The notes below the pieces were generated by a model. It worked only from the letters and a program-made list of their open reading frames with translations, made no database searches and was not told where the DNA came from. Both the position numbers and the translations under genes were made by a program. Below, in pieces: positions 16,894-25,615 of a stretch of 64,000 nt of DNA. How positions within the stretch are numbered: the stretch's first letter is position 1; each line of letters begins with the position of its first letter. This stretch comes from Dryocola clanedunensis subsp. sulfonylureivorans (GTDB lineage: Bacteria > Pseudomonadota > Gammaproteobacteria > Enterobacterales > Enterobacteriaceae). Location of the stretch: NCBI RefSeq assembly GCF_016756775.1, contig NZ_JAERMU010000003.1:237280-301279 (forward strand). The letters are read 5' to 3'.

Positions 16894-17732
16894 TCGTGCA
16901 AGAATGGCCGCTGATTGTCTTTACGCTGCTGGTACAGGGCTCCATTGGCACGACCGTGCTGCTGTCGTTAATTCTGCTGTTTGCCGGTAACTCGCTGGAC
17001 GGGGCACAACGCCGCCGGTTCCTGCTGGCACCGCTGATTGTCGCCGTTGTGGCTGGGGGCTGTGGGCTGATCGCCTCCACCCTTCACCTTGGCTATCCGC
17101 TCAACGCTTTTAACGCGCTTCGTCACTTCAGCAGCTCGTGGCTGAGCAGGGAAATTATCTTTGCCAGCCTCTACCTGGCAGCCGTGGGTATCGCAGCCGT
17201 ACTGGCGCTGTTCCTGCGCAAAGTTTGTCTGCCGCTGCTGCTGCTCGGTTCCGTTTTGGGCCTGATTGACGTGTACTGTATGGGGTCGATTTATACCCAT
17301 ACCACCATCGCGACCTGGACCCACATCAACACCTGGTTCATGTTCTTCGGTGCCGTGCTGAGCATCGGCGCAACGGCGGGGATCTGGCTTTCTGCCGGAG
17401 TGGGCGACAAGCTTCGCAGGCAGGTTGCGGCTTCTGCGCTGGCGGTGATTGCGGTCGGCGTCCTGCTGCGCCTGCTGGAGCAGATGAGCTATTTCAGCTA
17501 CCTGACCCAGGCAAAGCTCAGCCAGGTTGTGACCTTCCCGCATCAGCCGCTCGCTGCTTTTGACCAGCTGCGCACCTTGTATATCGCTTCCTGGGTGCTG
17601 CTGCTGGTGGGCATTGCGCTGATGGGCCGGTCGGTTCGCGCCTGCAAATGCCGCTCGATGGTAGTGCTGGGAGGCTGCGCGGTGATAGCTGCGGAAGTCC
17701 TGCTGCGCGTCGTGTTCTTCACGCTTAGCTGA
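16890..17732 (+). CDS. DmsC/YnfH-like membrane anchor subunit
   Basis: 280 residues with about eight hydrophobic helices, starting MIVQEWPLIVFTLLVQGSIG, the DmsC pattern. DmsC proteins bind menaquinol and hold the A and B subunits at the inner membrane. LHLGYPLNAFNALRHFSSSWLSREI contains the conserved histidine and LSRE motif of the family. Start overlaps the previous stop by four bases and its TGA overlaps the next ATG by one base. Confidence 0.88.
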   Translation: MIVQEWPLIVFTLLVQGSIGTTVLLSLILLFAGNSLDGAQRRRFLLAPLIVAVVAGGCGLIASTLHLGYPLNAFNALRHFSSSWLSREIIFASLYLAAVGIAAVLALFLRKVCLPLLLLGSVLGLIDVYCMGSIYTHTTIATWTHINTWFMFFGAVLSIGATAGIWLSAGVGDKLRRQVAASALAVIAVGVLLRLLEQMSYFSYLTQAKLSQVVTFPHQPLAAFDQLRTLYIASWVLLLVGIALMGRSVRACKCRSMVVLGGCAVIAAEVLLRVVFFTLS

Positions 17733-18577
17733 TGGATTTTCTGTCCCTCAAGGCTCGCCCCTCCGTGGGGCGGGCCTGTTTAAGAAGCCAGCTTCGCCGC
17801 AGCCGGTGTCAGGCCTGTCAGGATGTCTGCCCGCTCGGGGCAATTAATTTCAGTAAAGGGCTGGCGGATATTGATGCAGATACCTGCGTTAGCTGCGCGC
17901 GATGCCTGTTCGTTTGTCCCACCACCGCTATAACGGATCTGACTCCCCCACAGCGCGCTTATCGGGACGGCGTGCTGATCGCCCCTTTCAGCCATATCCC
18001 TCCCACGCCGGAAGAGCTGCTGCTCTGGCATGACGAGTTCAGCATTCGCGCGGTAGAGATGGATGCCGATGAGCATCCCGGCTGGCTGCTGTCCCTTGCC
18101 GAACTCAACCTGCGCCTGGCCCGGCTTGGTAAACCTGCGTGGACGTTAGTTTCGCCGCCGCAAAACAGCGTTAATAGCGGACGCCGCCGCTGGCTGCAAA
18201 TCAGCCAGGCAATGGCCTGCACCGCTGCGGTGTCACCCGCTGTCGCCCCTGCGGGAACAAACCTGGCTATCGGGCTGGACACCAGCCGCTGCTATCTTTG
18301 CGGCGCGTGCGTGAAAATTTGCCCGCAGCAGGCCATTTCGCTAACGGAAAACGAGCTGATGCTTGACCCGCTCCGCTGCAACGGCTGCAAAGCCTGTGAA
18401 AACGTCTGCTTTCCGCAGGCGATAGCCATTCAGCCCTCGCCCTCTGCTTTCCCTGTCCGTCATGTCGTTTTCAGGGCAACGTGCTCTTCATGCCGGCAGC
18501 CATTCGCCAGCTGGCGCGAGGACGCAAGCCTATGCCCTATCTGCCAGCGCCACGGTCACGGCATGCGGGAAGCCTGA
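17732..18577 (+). CDS. Four-cluster ferredoxin with C-terminal CxxC/CxxC motif (NapF-like)
   Basis: 281 residues. The N-terminal pair of [4Fe-4S] motifs is C26-C29-C33 plus a possible C16, and C52-C55-C58-C62. About 120 residues without cysteine motifs follow. The C-terminal pair is C187-C190-C193-C197 and C216-C219-C222-C226. Last comes C251-C254 with C268-C271, a zinc-ribbon-like end. The layout is like two NapF halves joined. It is the last gene of the operon, where a DmsD-type chaperone gene is common. It may help assemble or feed electrons to the reductase; this is inference. No Tat signal is visible, so it should be cytosolic. Confidence 0.75.
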   Translation: MDFLSLKARPSVGRACLRSQLRRSRCQACQDVCPLGAINFSKGLADIDADTCVSCARCLFVCPTTAITDLTPPQRAYRDGVLIAPFSHIPPTPEELLLWHDEFSIRAVEMDADEHPGWLLSLAELNLRLARLGKPAWTLVSPPQNSVNSGRRRWLQISQAMACTAAVSPAVAPAGTNLAIGLDTSRCYLCGACVKICPQQAISLTENELMLDPLRCNGCKACENVCFPQAIAIQPSPSAFPVRHVVFRATCSSCRQPFASWREDASLCPICQRHGHGMREA

Positions 18578-18578
18578 G

Positions 18579-19637
18579 CTAGTTAATCCGCACCCCGCTC
18601 TGCTCATCAAACAGATGCGTCTGCAGCACGTCCGGCTGTAGGTGCATGGCGCTGCCCGGCGTCGTCTGAACCCTGTCGCGAAACACGGCGATGGCCTTTT
18701 GTTTGCCGATATTAAGGGCGATTTGCGTTTCCGCTCCCGTCGGCTCCACCACGTTCACCTCCGCGACTACCCCGCCCTGATTAACCTGGGTGAAGTGCTC
18801 CGGGCGCACGCCGTAGAGCACGCGTTTGCCATGGTTTGCCGCCGGGACATTGTTCAGCGGCAGGCGCAGGCCGTCATCGGTAATAAACGATTCACGGTCG
18901 AGCGTACCGCTCAGCAGGTTCATGGACGGCGAGCCGATAAACCCGGCGACAAAGGCATTGCGCGGGCGATCGTACAGCTCCAGAGGCGTACCAACCTGCT
19001 CGATAACCCCGTCTTTCAGCACTACTATTCTGTCCGCCATGGTCATCGCCTCCACCTGGTCGTGGGTGACGTAGACCATGGTGGCGTTCAGCCGCTGGTG
19101 CAGCGCTTTGATTTCGGTACGCATCTCAACGCGCAGTTTTGCATCCAGGTTTGAGAGCGGCTCGTCGAATAAAAAGACGCGCGGGCTGCGCAGAATGGCC
19201 CTTCCCATCGCCACGCGCTGCCTTTGCCCACCGGAGAGCTGGCCCGGCTTGCGTTTCAGCAGATTGCTCAGCCCGAGCGTGGCGGCAACTTTCGCTACCC
19301 GCTCGTCTATTTCAGCTTTCCTCACGCTCTGCATTTTCAGCGAGAAGCCCAGGTTATCCTCCACCGTCATATGCGGATACAGCGCGTAATTCTGGAACAC
19401 CATCGCGATATTGCGCGCCTGAGGCGAAATGTCGTTGATGACTTCGCCATCGAGCGCTATTTCCCCGTCGGTGATGCTCTCCAGCCCGGCAATCATGCGC
19501 AGCAGGGTCGATTTTCCGCAGCCGGACGGCCCGACCAGCGCCACAAACTCCCCTTCGCGGATGGTCAGATCCAGCCCTTTAATAATCACGTTATCTTCAT
19601 AACGCTTGTGGATGTTGCGTAAGGTAATAGTCGCCAT
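18579..19637 (-). CDS. ABC transporter ATP-binding protein, MalK/UgpC type
   Basis: 352 residues. Walker [15 protein letters not shown], signature [12 protein letters not shown], Walker [13 protein letters not shown], and the C-terminal regulatory domain ([19 protein letters not shown]) of carbohydrate importers of the CUT1 class. It energises the two permeases encoded upstream. It is the last gene of a five-gene minus-strand operon and meets the reductase operon end to end with one base between them. Confidence 0.9.
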   Translation of the reverse strand: MATITLRNIHKRYEDNVIIKGLDLTIREGEFVALVGPSGCGKSTLLRMIAGLESITDGEIALDGEVINDISPQARNIAMVFQNYALYPHMTVEDNLGFSLKMQSVRKAEIDERVAKVAATLGLSNLLKRKPGQLSGGQRQRVAMGRAILRSPRVFLFDEPLSNLDAKLRVEMRTEIKALHQRLNATMVYVTHDQVEAMTMADRIVVLKDGVIEQVGTPLELYDRPRNAFVAGFIGSPSMNLLSGTLDRESFITDDGLRLPLNNVPAANHGKRVLYGVRPEHFTQVNQGGVVAEVNVVEPTGAETQIALNIGKQKAIAVFRDRVQTTPGSAMHLQPDVLQTHLFDEQSGVRIN

Positions 19638-19648
19638 AATTCAATCCT

Positions 19649-20512
19649 TCAGTCTTTCAGGCCGCCAGCGGTCAGGCCGTGGACCAGATAGCGCCGCACC
19701 AGCAGCGTAAACGCCACTACCGGCAGCATCACCAGCGTGCCGCTGGCCGCTATCTTGCTCCACTCCCACCCTTCGTACTGGAGAAAGTTAACGATCGCCA
19801 CTGGCGCCGTGACGGCCTGGGTGCGCGTCAGGATCAGGGCATAGAAGAAGTCGTTCCACGAAAAGATAAAGCAGAGGATGGCTGTTGCGGCCAGCCCCGG
19901 CGCCACCAGCGGCAGCGTAATCGTCCAGAAGGTCCGCCAGATGGAACAGCCGTCGAGCCAGGCCGCCTCCTCAAGCGCGGGCGGCACGGCGGCAAAAAAG
20001 GTCTGCATCAGCCAGATGACGATCGCCAGGTTAAACGTCAGATACACTATCGCAAGGCCGATCACCGTGTCCTGCAGCCCGAGCCAGCGCCAGGCCAGAT
20101 AAAACGGGATGGTGAAGGCAATCGGCGGAGCCATGCGGGTCACGAGGATCCACAGCGCCACGTGCCTGCGCCCCGGAAACTGCCAGCGCGTTAATACCCA
20201 CGCCGCCGGAACCCCGATAATCAGCGACAGGCCGGTAGAGAGCGTGCTGACCAGCAGGCTGTTACCAAACGAATGCAGGAAATTGCCCTGCCACAGCGAA
20301 CGGAACGCGTCCAGCGTTGGCGTAAACCACAGCGTTAAATCAAAGGCCTCCATGGCCGGGCGAAACGCCATGATCACCATCCACAGGAACGGCGCAAGCA
20401 TCGCCAGCAGAATCAGCCAGGCTGCAAAGGCCCGCCCGCCCGGCAGCCGGAACGGCCTGCCTCTGCGCGCCGGTAAGGCATGAATAGTTTCAAGCGTCAG
20501 CTTTTCGCTCAT
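19649..20512 (-). CDS. CUT1-type ABC permease (MalG-like)
   Basis: 287 residues, six membrane helices, and the EAA loop EEAAWLDGCSIWRTFWTITLPLVAPG that contacts the ATPase. The C-terminal YLVHGLTAGGLKD is the usual ending of MalG/UgpE-type proteins. It overlaps the preceding permease gene by 23 bases, which points to coupled translation. Confidence 0.88.
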   Translation of the reverse strand: MSEKLTLETIHALPARRGRPFRLPGGRAFAAWLILLAMLAPFLWMVIMAFRPAMEAFDLTLWFTPTLDAFRSLWQGNFLHSFGNSLLVSTLSTGLSLIIGVPAAWVLTRWQFPGRRHVALWILVTRMAPPIAFTIPFYLAWRWLGLQDTVIGLAIVYLTFNLAIVIWLMQTFFAAVPPALEEAAWLDGCSIWRTFWTITLPLVAPGLAATAILCFIFSWNDFFYALILTRTQAVTAPVAIVNFLQYEGWEWSKIAASGTLVMLPVVAFTLLVRRYLVHGLTAGGLKD

Positions 20513-21395
20513 CGCTCCACCCCGCTTTGCCCACGATATAGCTCAACACAAAGACCCCGACGAGGATCACCACGGCGATGGCGCTGCCGTAGCCCCAGTA
20601 CGAGAAGTTAAAGGCCTGAATAAAGCCGTAGTAGTTAGTGACTTCGGTGACCGAGCCCGGCCCGCCGTCGGTTAACACGTAGATCAGCGGAAAGGCTTTG
20701 AAGCTGTCGATAAGCCGGAACAGCGCGCAAACCACCAGCACCGGCTTGATATACGGCAGCACAATGTAGCGGAAGATTTTACCGGGGCTGGCGCCGTCCA
20801 GGCTTGCCGCCTCCAGCGGATCTTTGGGGATCATCTGTAGCGCCGCCAGCACCATCAGCATGGTGAAGGGAAACCACTGCCAGATATCCGCTACGGCAAT
20901 CGCCCACAGCGCCGTCGCCGGGTTGGCAATCAGCGACGGCAGCGTGATCCCCCACATGTCCAGCACCTGGTGCAGCGGGCTGATATCCGGCGTGTAGATG
21001 ATTTTCCAGATCAGCGCCACGATAATCGGCGGCAGCACCATCGGGATCAGAAACAGCGTCCGGGCGGTGTGCAGCCATTTCGATGCGCCGTTGAGCAATA
21101 AGGCCAGCCCCAGCCCGATGATCACCTGAAATAACACGCTAACCAGCGAGAGCTTTAGCTGCGTGACCACAGAATTCAGGAATCTTGGGTCATCCAGCAG
21201 CTGGCGATAGTTAATAAGCGGGTCGCTGAAGGTAAACGTCGCCTGCGGGTTCGTCAGGCTCAGCGGCGTCAGGCTGGTGACAATCAGCGCCGCGGCGGGC
21301 AACAGCGTGATTATCGCCAGCACGACGATGGACGGCACCAGCCCCGCCAGATACGCCATTTTTTGCTGGCGCTGCCAGTTGGATTTCGCGTGCAT
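20490..21395 (-). CDS. CUT1-type ABC permease (MalF/UgpA-like)
   Basis: 301 residues, six helices, and the EAA loop LEAASLDGASPGKIFRYIVLPYIKPV. It pairs with the MalG-like permease to form the inner-membrane channel. It lies nine bases after the binding-protein gene. Confidence 0.88.
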   Translation of the reverse strand: MHAKSNWQRQQKMAYLAGLVPSIVVLAIITLLPAAALIVTSLTPLSLTNPQATFTFSDPLINYRQLLDDPRFLNSVVTQLKLSLVSVLFQVIIGLGLALLLNGASKWLHTARTLFLIPMVLPPIIVALIWKIIYTPDISPLHQVLDMWGITLPSLIANPATALWAIAVADIWQWFPFTMLMVLAALQMIPKDPLEAASLDGASPGKIFRYIVLPYIKPVLVVCALFRLIDSFKAFPLIYVLTDGGPGSVTEVTNYYGFIQAFNFSYWGYGSAIAVVILVGVFVLSYIVGKAGWSDERKADA

Positions 21396-21404
21396 AGTCG
21401 CTCC

Positions 21405-22736
21405 TCAGATCTTCGCGCCGGAGCGTTTGAGATCGGCAATCGACGCGCTCTGTGCCTGCTGCATCGCCTGTTTTGCCGAAAGCTGGCCGGAGACAATCAG
21501 GGCGATAGCCTTATTGAGCTGCTGGTCGACCTGCGGGAATACGTCCACCGTGCGGTATTTCATGTAGCCGCCCTGGGCCGCGCGGTCGACCGCGCTCAGG
21601 GAGAGCTGCGCCAGGTCAACGCCGTTGATGATCTGCCTGCTGCGGAACGCCTGCGAATCGATATCGCTGCGCCTTGTAGGCGACCCGTAGCCCGCCGCCA
21701 CCGCCCGTTGGGTGTTCTGCTTCGAAAGCGCCCACTGGATAAACGCCCACGCGGCCTCTTTGTTCTTCGAACCTGCCGGAATGCCCAGCGCATGAACCGC
21801 CATGCCGGGGAAGCGCCCCGCTGGTCCCTGCACCATCTGGCCGAAGTTCACCGTTTTCAGGGTGCGCGAGGACGCCGGATCGCCAAGCTGGGCCAGATAG
21901 GCCTGGCTGGAGTCGGAGAAGTTAACCCGGCCAAGTTTCAGCGCCTGGGTGGACTGATCGGCGGTATAGGTCAGGCCGCCGTTCGGGCCGAACTCGCGGA
22001 TCAGACGGGCAAAATAATCCGCGGCGGCAACGGCTTCCGGCGTATCCAGCGTCGGGAACAGATCGTCAGGCGGATTGCGGAATACGTTGCCGCCGAAGGC
22101 CTGTAGATAGGGAATAAACGTCCAGCCGTAGTGGTTATCCGTTACGTAACCCGCCACGCGCTGCTTCTTGTTGACCGCCTGTAAAACTTTAAGCAGATCG
22201 TCAGTGGTATCCGGGAATTTGAAGCCCGCCTCGGTCACCAGGTCAAAGCGCGAAGAGCCTGCCAGCATTCCTTCTACCACCCACGGAATGCCATACAGCT
22301 TGCCGTCGCGCCCCGTTTCCGGCACCAGGCCGCCCTGCAGGAAGTCATGCACGTCCCACTCGGCGCTGGTCAGGTTCGGGTTGGCGATAAACTCGTCGAG
22401 CGGCGTCAGCCAGCCGGAGTTAATCCAGCGGCTGGTGTAGATAAAGGTGACGTTCACCACGTCATAGGCCGAGCCTCGGGTGGACAGCTCCAGATCCGCC
22501 CGCTGGTTGTACACCGGGAAGGACGGCGTGTCGAAGTTGACCTTTGCGCCGGTCAGCGCCTCGAACTCCGGCAGCCACTGGCGCAGCAGGGTTGGATAAG
22601 CGGTGCTAAACGTCGAGACATTCAGCGTTACGCCCTCGTATTTTTTCGCGCCGTTGGCCCCGCGGGCGAACGCGGGCACCATGGCGTATACCCCAAAGGC
22701 AGCCATCGCCTTCAATAAATCTCGACGTTGCATCAT
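21405..22736 (-). CDS. Extracellular solute-binding protein, family 1, with Tat-like signal
   Basis: About 443 residues. The N-terminus QRRDLLKAMAAFGVYAMVPA with a twin arginine suggests Tat export rather than Sec. The mature part shows family-1 binding-protein blocks: YEGVTLNVSTFSTAYP, YDVVNVTFIYTSRW, LYGIPWVVEGM and AWAFIQWALS. It should capture the substrate in the periplasm for the CUT1 permease. Three ATGs lie in tandem (22739, 22736, 22733); AAGGA spacing favours the second or third. The substrate is unknown. The genomic partner is a 2-oxoglutarate dioxygenase rather than a glycoside hydrolase. Confidence 0.87.
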   Translation of the reverse strand: MMQRRDLLKAMAAFGVYAMVPAFARGANGAKKYEGVTLNVSTFSTAYPTLLRQWLPEFEALTGAKVNFDTPSFPVYNQRADLELSTRGSAYDVVNVTFIYTSRWINSGWLTPLDEFIANPNLTSAEWDVHDFLQGGLVPETGRDGKLYGIPWVVEGMLAGSSRFDLVTEAGFKFPDTTDDLLKVLQAVNKKQRVAGYVTDNHYGWTFIPYLQAFGGNVFRNPPDDLFPTLDTPEAVAAADYFARLIREFGPNGGLTYTADQSTQALKLGRVNFSDSSQAYLAQLGDPASSRTLKTVNFGQMVQGPAGRFPGMAVHALGIPAGSKNKEAAWAFIQWALSKQNTQRAVAAGYGSPTRRSDIDSQAFRSRQIINGVDLAQLSLSAVDRAAQGGYMKYRTVDVFPQVDQQLNKAIALIVSGQLSAKQAMQQAQSASIADLKRSGAKI

Positions 22737-22760
22737 CATTATCCTTTTTATTATCGGCTG

Positions 22761-23690
22761 TCAGGCTACGGCGCTAACCGGCGACTGCTGTGCAGGATGG
22801 GAAACCGTGCGGCTGCGCGTGCCGTCAACGGCAACGGCGGCATCGCCTTCAATGGTTACGCGGCGCACCAGGCGCGGCTGATTGCCGTAGTCGTTAACCG
22901 CATAATGCTGGGTTGCGCGGTTATCCCAGATGACCACATCGTCCTGCTGCCAGCGCCAGCGCACGGTATTTTCCAGCTGGATGACGCGGTTTTGCAGCAG
23001 TTCGAACAGGCGTGCGGACTCGCGGCTGCTGAAACCGGACAGGCGCTTAAAGAAATGGCCCAGCAGCAGAGCTTTTTCGCCGCTAACTGGATGAACGTGA
23101 ACAACCGGATGCTCGGCTTCATACACTGCGGAAACAAACACTTTGCGATGGTGATCCAATCGCTGCTGTTCGGCGACAATGCGCTCTGCGCCGTAGTCGT
23201 AGTCGTTGCTGTGCACGGCACGCAGGCTCTCGGCGAAACGCTTCAACTCTTCAGGCAGTTTTTCGTAGGCGGTGGCGGTATTCGCCCAGACGGTATCGCC
23301 GCCGTACTCGGGGATTTTTACGCCGCGCAGAATGGAGATTTTGGGGAAGGCTTCCACAAACGTAACGTCGGTATGCCAGGAGTCCGCCCTGCCGCCGCCT
23401 TTAGAAGCATCCAGCTCGAAGAGTTTGGTGCCGGTCGGTGCAGGAACGGTCGGATGCGCGACAATTTTGCCGAAGCGCGCGCCAAAGGCCTGGTGGCTTT
23501 CATCGGTAAGCTGCGTCTGGTTACGGAAAAAGAGAACTTTATATTTCACCAGCGCGGCTTCGATCTGGGCAAAGATAGCCGCGTCGATATCCGGCGAAAT
23601 TTTAATATCCAGAATTTCAGCGCCGATATTACCGGCCACGCGGCGAATGGTCAGATCAGGAAAATCAGTATCAACAGAAATGGTTGTCAT
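22761..23690 (-). CDS. Fe(II)/2-oxoglutarate-dependent dioxygenase, AtsK/TauD family
   Basis: 309 residues. The iron ligands are visible as H106 and D108 in DSWHTDVTFVEAFP and H262 in DNRATQHYAV. R273 and R277 in QPRLVRRVT are placed to bind 2-oxoglutarate. Blocks such as VAHPTVPAPTGTK, GGDTVWANTATAYEKLP, AVHSNDYDY and ENTVRWRW resemble AtsK-type alkylsulfatases more than taurine dioxygenase. The likely reaction is oxidative cleavage of a sulfate ester or sulfonate, freeing sulfite or sulfate. It is the first gene of the operon with the CUT1 importer, so the imported compound is probably its substrate or a precursor. The pairing is unusual because sulfonate importers are normally TauABC/SsuABC-like. 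Confidence 0.82.
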   Translation of the reverse strand: MTTISVDTDFPDLTIRRVAGNIGAEILDIKISPDIDAAIFAQIEAALVKYKVLFFRNQTQLTDESHQAFGARFGKIVAHPTVPAPTGTKLFELDASKGGGRADSWHTDVTFVEAFPKISILRGVKIPEYGGDTVWANTATAYEKLPEELKRFAESLRAVHSNDYDYGAERIVAEQQRLDHHRKVFVSAVYEAEHPVVHVHPVSGEKALLLGHFFKRLSGFSSRESARLFELLQNRVIQLENTVRWRWQQDDVVIWDNRATQHYAVNDYGNQPRLVRRVTIEGDAAVAVDGTRSRTVSHPAQQSPVSAVA

Positions 23691-23870
23691 AGCGGCAGAC
23701 CCTTATTGTGAAATGGATCCGCAGTATAGAAACAGAAAATTAACACTTAAAAGAATCGATATTTATATCAATAGACTTTTCGCCTGGCAAAGCTATGCAG
23801 AAATTTAGCTAACCGAAAACTTGCGCTTTCGTTTATTCGCCACTGCTTGTTGAAATGCCCAATACCATGG

Positions 23871-23886
23871 CGTGATATACATCACA
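23871..23886. promoter_or_regulatory. Candidate CRP site
   Basis: CGTGATATACATCACA matches the TGTGA-N6-TCACA consensus in nine of ten positions. It sits in the 326-base control region between the dioxygenase operon and the divergent GntR/PTS genes, 131 bases before the GntR start. Catabolite control of either operon is plausible. Confidence 0.6.
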
Positions 23887-23967
23887 GAAAATTGATCACG
23901 AATGCGTTCCCCAAACTGTGACTCCCCCGCATCCCCTCCGCGTAAGAATTCCCTATCATAAACTCGA

Positions 23968-23995
23968 AGTTGTACATGATTGTCCATAGACAACT
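23968..23995. promoter_or_regulatory. Candidate operator of the GntR-type regulator
   Basis: AGTTGT and ACAACT stand as perfect inverted arms 16 bases apart, ending 21 bases before the regulator start. The TTGTACA and TTGTC elements inside are half-site-like. HutC-type repressors often bind their own promoter in this way. Confidence 0.45.
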
Positions 23996-24016
23996 CTTAA
24001 TGTTCAGGTGCGCACC

Positions 24017-24763
24017 ATGAAAACGTTGAGTAAGAGTTCACAGATACCCCTCTACCAGCAGGTAGTGGAGTGGATCAGGGAAAATATCTATAGTGGCGAT
24101 CTGGCCGAAGACGACCGCATTCCGTCCGAATTCCAGATCATGGATATGCTGGACGTCAGCCGGGGTACGGTGAAAAAGGCGGTCAACCAGTTGGTCCGCG
24201 AAGGCCTGCTGGTGCAGGTGCAGGGAAAAGGAACCTTCGTTAAGAAAGAGAACCTGGCCTACCCGCTTGGAGAAGGCCTGTTATCTTTCGCTGAGGCGCT
24301 GCAAAGCCAGAAGATTAACTTTTCCACCAGCGTGATTACCTCAAGGATTGAACCGGCCAACAGGCTTGTAGCAGAAAAGCTGGGGATCAAGCCCGGTCAG
24401 GACATCCTGTTTCTTGAGCGCCTGCGTTCCATTGGCGACGAGAAAGTCATGCTCATTGAGAACAGAATTAATATTGAGCTCTGCCCCGGTATTACAGAGG
24501 TCGATTTCACAAAGGAAAACTTATTCCCGACGATAGAAAGATTATCGAACAATAAAATTCAGTATTCAGAAAGCCGTTACGCAGCACGATTAATTGGTAA
24601 CGATCGCGGCCACTATCTCGATATCAGTGAAGATGCACCGGTTTTACATCTTGAACAGCTGGTATTTTTCAAAAGAGGATCGCCCGTTGAATTTGGCAAC
24701 GTCTGGTTGAAAGGCAATAAATATTATCTTGGGACAATATTACAGCGCCGGGACGTTAACTAA
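24017..24763 (+). CDS. GntR-family regulator, HutC subfamily
   Basis: 248 residues. The N-terminal winged helix (PLYQQVVEWIRENIYSGDL, PSEFQIMDMLDVSRGTVKKA, LVREGLLVQVQGKGTFV) is followed by a UTRA effector domain (LGIKPGQDILFLERLRSIGDE, RYAARLIGN, APVLHLEQLVFFKRGSPVEF). Such proteins repress sugar genes and are released by a sugar phosphate. It is the first gene of the PTS cluster, 15 bases before the IIA gene, and probably senses the phosphorylated substrate. ATG 24017 has AGG nine bases upstream; the GTG at 24008 is less likely. Confidence 0.88.
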   Translation: MKTLSKSSQIPLYQQVVEWIRENIYSGDLAEDDRIPSEFQIMDMLDVSRGTVKKAVNQLVREGLLVQVQGKGTFVKKENLAYPLGEGLLSFAEALQSQKINFSTSVITSRIEPANRLVAEKLGIKPGQDILFLERLRSIGDEKVMLIENRINIELCPGITEVDFTKENLFPTIERLSNNKIQYSESRYAARLIGNDRGHYLDISEDAPVLHLEQLVFFKRGSPVEFGNVWLKGNKYYLGTILQRRDVN

Positions 24764-24778
24764 TAAAGAGGATAAAGC

Positions 24779-25252
24779 ATGCAGGGCATTAATTTCCGTC
24801 GTCATTATGTGCAGCACACTCCGCCGGGGCTGAGTCAGCATGAACTCATTCGAAAAATTGCGGCACCGCTGATTGGGGATGAAATGGTAGCGGCTGATTT
24901 CGCCGACCATGTTATTACCCGCGAGCAGACGTTTCCCACAGGGCTGCCGGTGGAGCCGGTGGGTGTTGCTATCCCCCATACCGACCACAAGCACGTGCGT
25001 CAGAATGCGATAAGTATTGGCATTCTGCCTGAGACAGTGCTGTTTGAAGAGATGGGCGGCGAGCCAGAGCCTGTCCCCGTGCGGGTCATCTTTATGCTGG
25101 CGCTGGGAGAAAGTAACAAACAGCTCAACGTCCTGGGCTGGATCATGGATGTCATTCAGGATGAGCAATTTATGCAGCAGCTTCTCGTCATGAATGACGA
25201 GGAAATCTACCAGTCCATTTTAGACAAAATTTCAGCGAGGAGTGAAGTATGA
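24779..25252 (+). CDS. PTS IIA component, galactitol/fructose-mannitol type
   Basis: 157 residues. The phosphorylated histidine is H67 in GVAIPHTDHKHV. The protein accepts phosphate from HPr and hands it to IIB. Blocks GDEMVAADFADHVITREQTFPTGLP and VIFMLALGESNKQLNVLGWIMDVIQD are like GatA. It overlaps the IIB gene by four bases. Confidence 0.87.
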   Translation: MQGINFRRHYVQHTPPGLSQHELIRKIAAPLIGDEMVAADFADHVITREQTFPTGLPVEPVGVAIPHTDHKHVRQNAISIGILPETVLFEEMGGEPEPVPVRVIFMLALGESNKQLNVLGWIMDVIQDEQFMQQLLVMNDEEIYQSILDKISARSEV

Positions 25253-25536
25253 GCCAGATGATCCTGTTTGTTTGCGCCACGGGTATTGCCACATCCACCG
25301 CCGTTACCGAAAAGGTCATGGAATATTGTAAAGAGCACGGTTTAAAAGTTGATTATTCACAAACTAACGTCGCCTCTTTACCTAATAATACGGATGGCGC
25401 CACGCTAATTGTCTCAACGACCAAAGTCCCCTATGAACTCGATATTCCCGTAGTCAACGGCCTGCCGATAATTACCGGTATTGGCGAGGAAAAAGTCCTC
25501 GAGAAAATAGTGAGTATTCTCAGGGAAAACGCTTAA
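25249..25536 (+). CDS. PTS IIB component, galactitol type
   Basis: 95 residues, GatB-like. The active-site cysteine is C9 in ILFVCATGIATSTAVTEK, the usual phosphate loop near the N-terminus. It transfers phosphate from IIA to the sugar bound by IIC. Start overlaps the IIA stop. Confidence 0.88.
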   Translation: MSQMILFVCATGIATSTAVTEKVMEYCKEHGLKVDYSQTNVASLPNNTDGATLIVSTTKVPYELDIPVVNGLPIITGIGEEKVLEKIVSILRENA

Positions 25537-25615
25537 CCCTATAAATAATAAAACTTCAGCACAGTAATCCAGGCGCTAACGCGAGGTCTGGCTATACCTG
25601 AAAAAGAGGTCTGCC

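Noticed and set aside
22728..23711. 327-codon plus-strand frame opposite the dioxygenase gene
   Set aside because: The minus-strand frame has all iron-ligand motifs; the plus-strand product has no family pattern.
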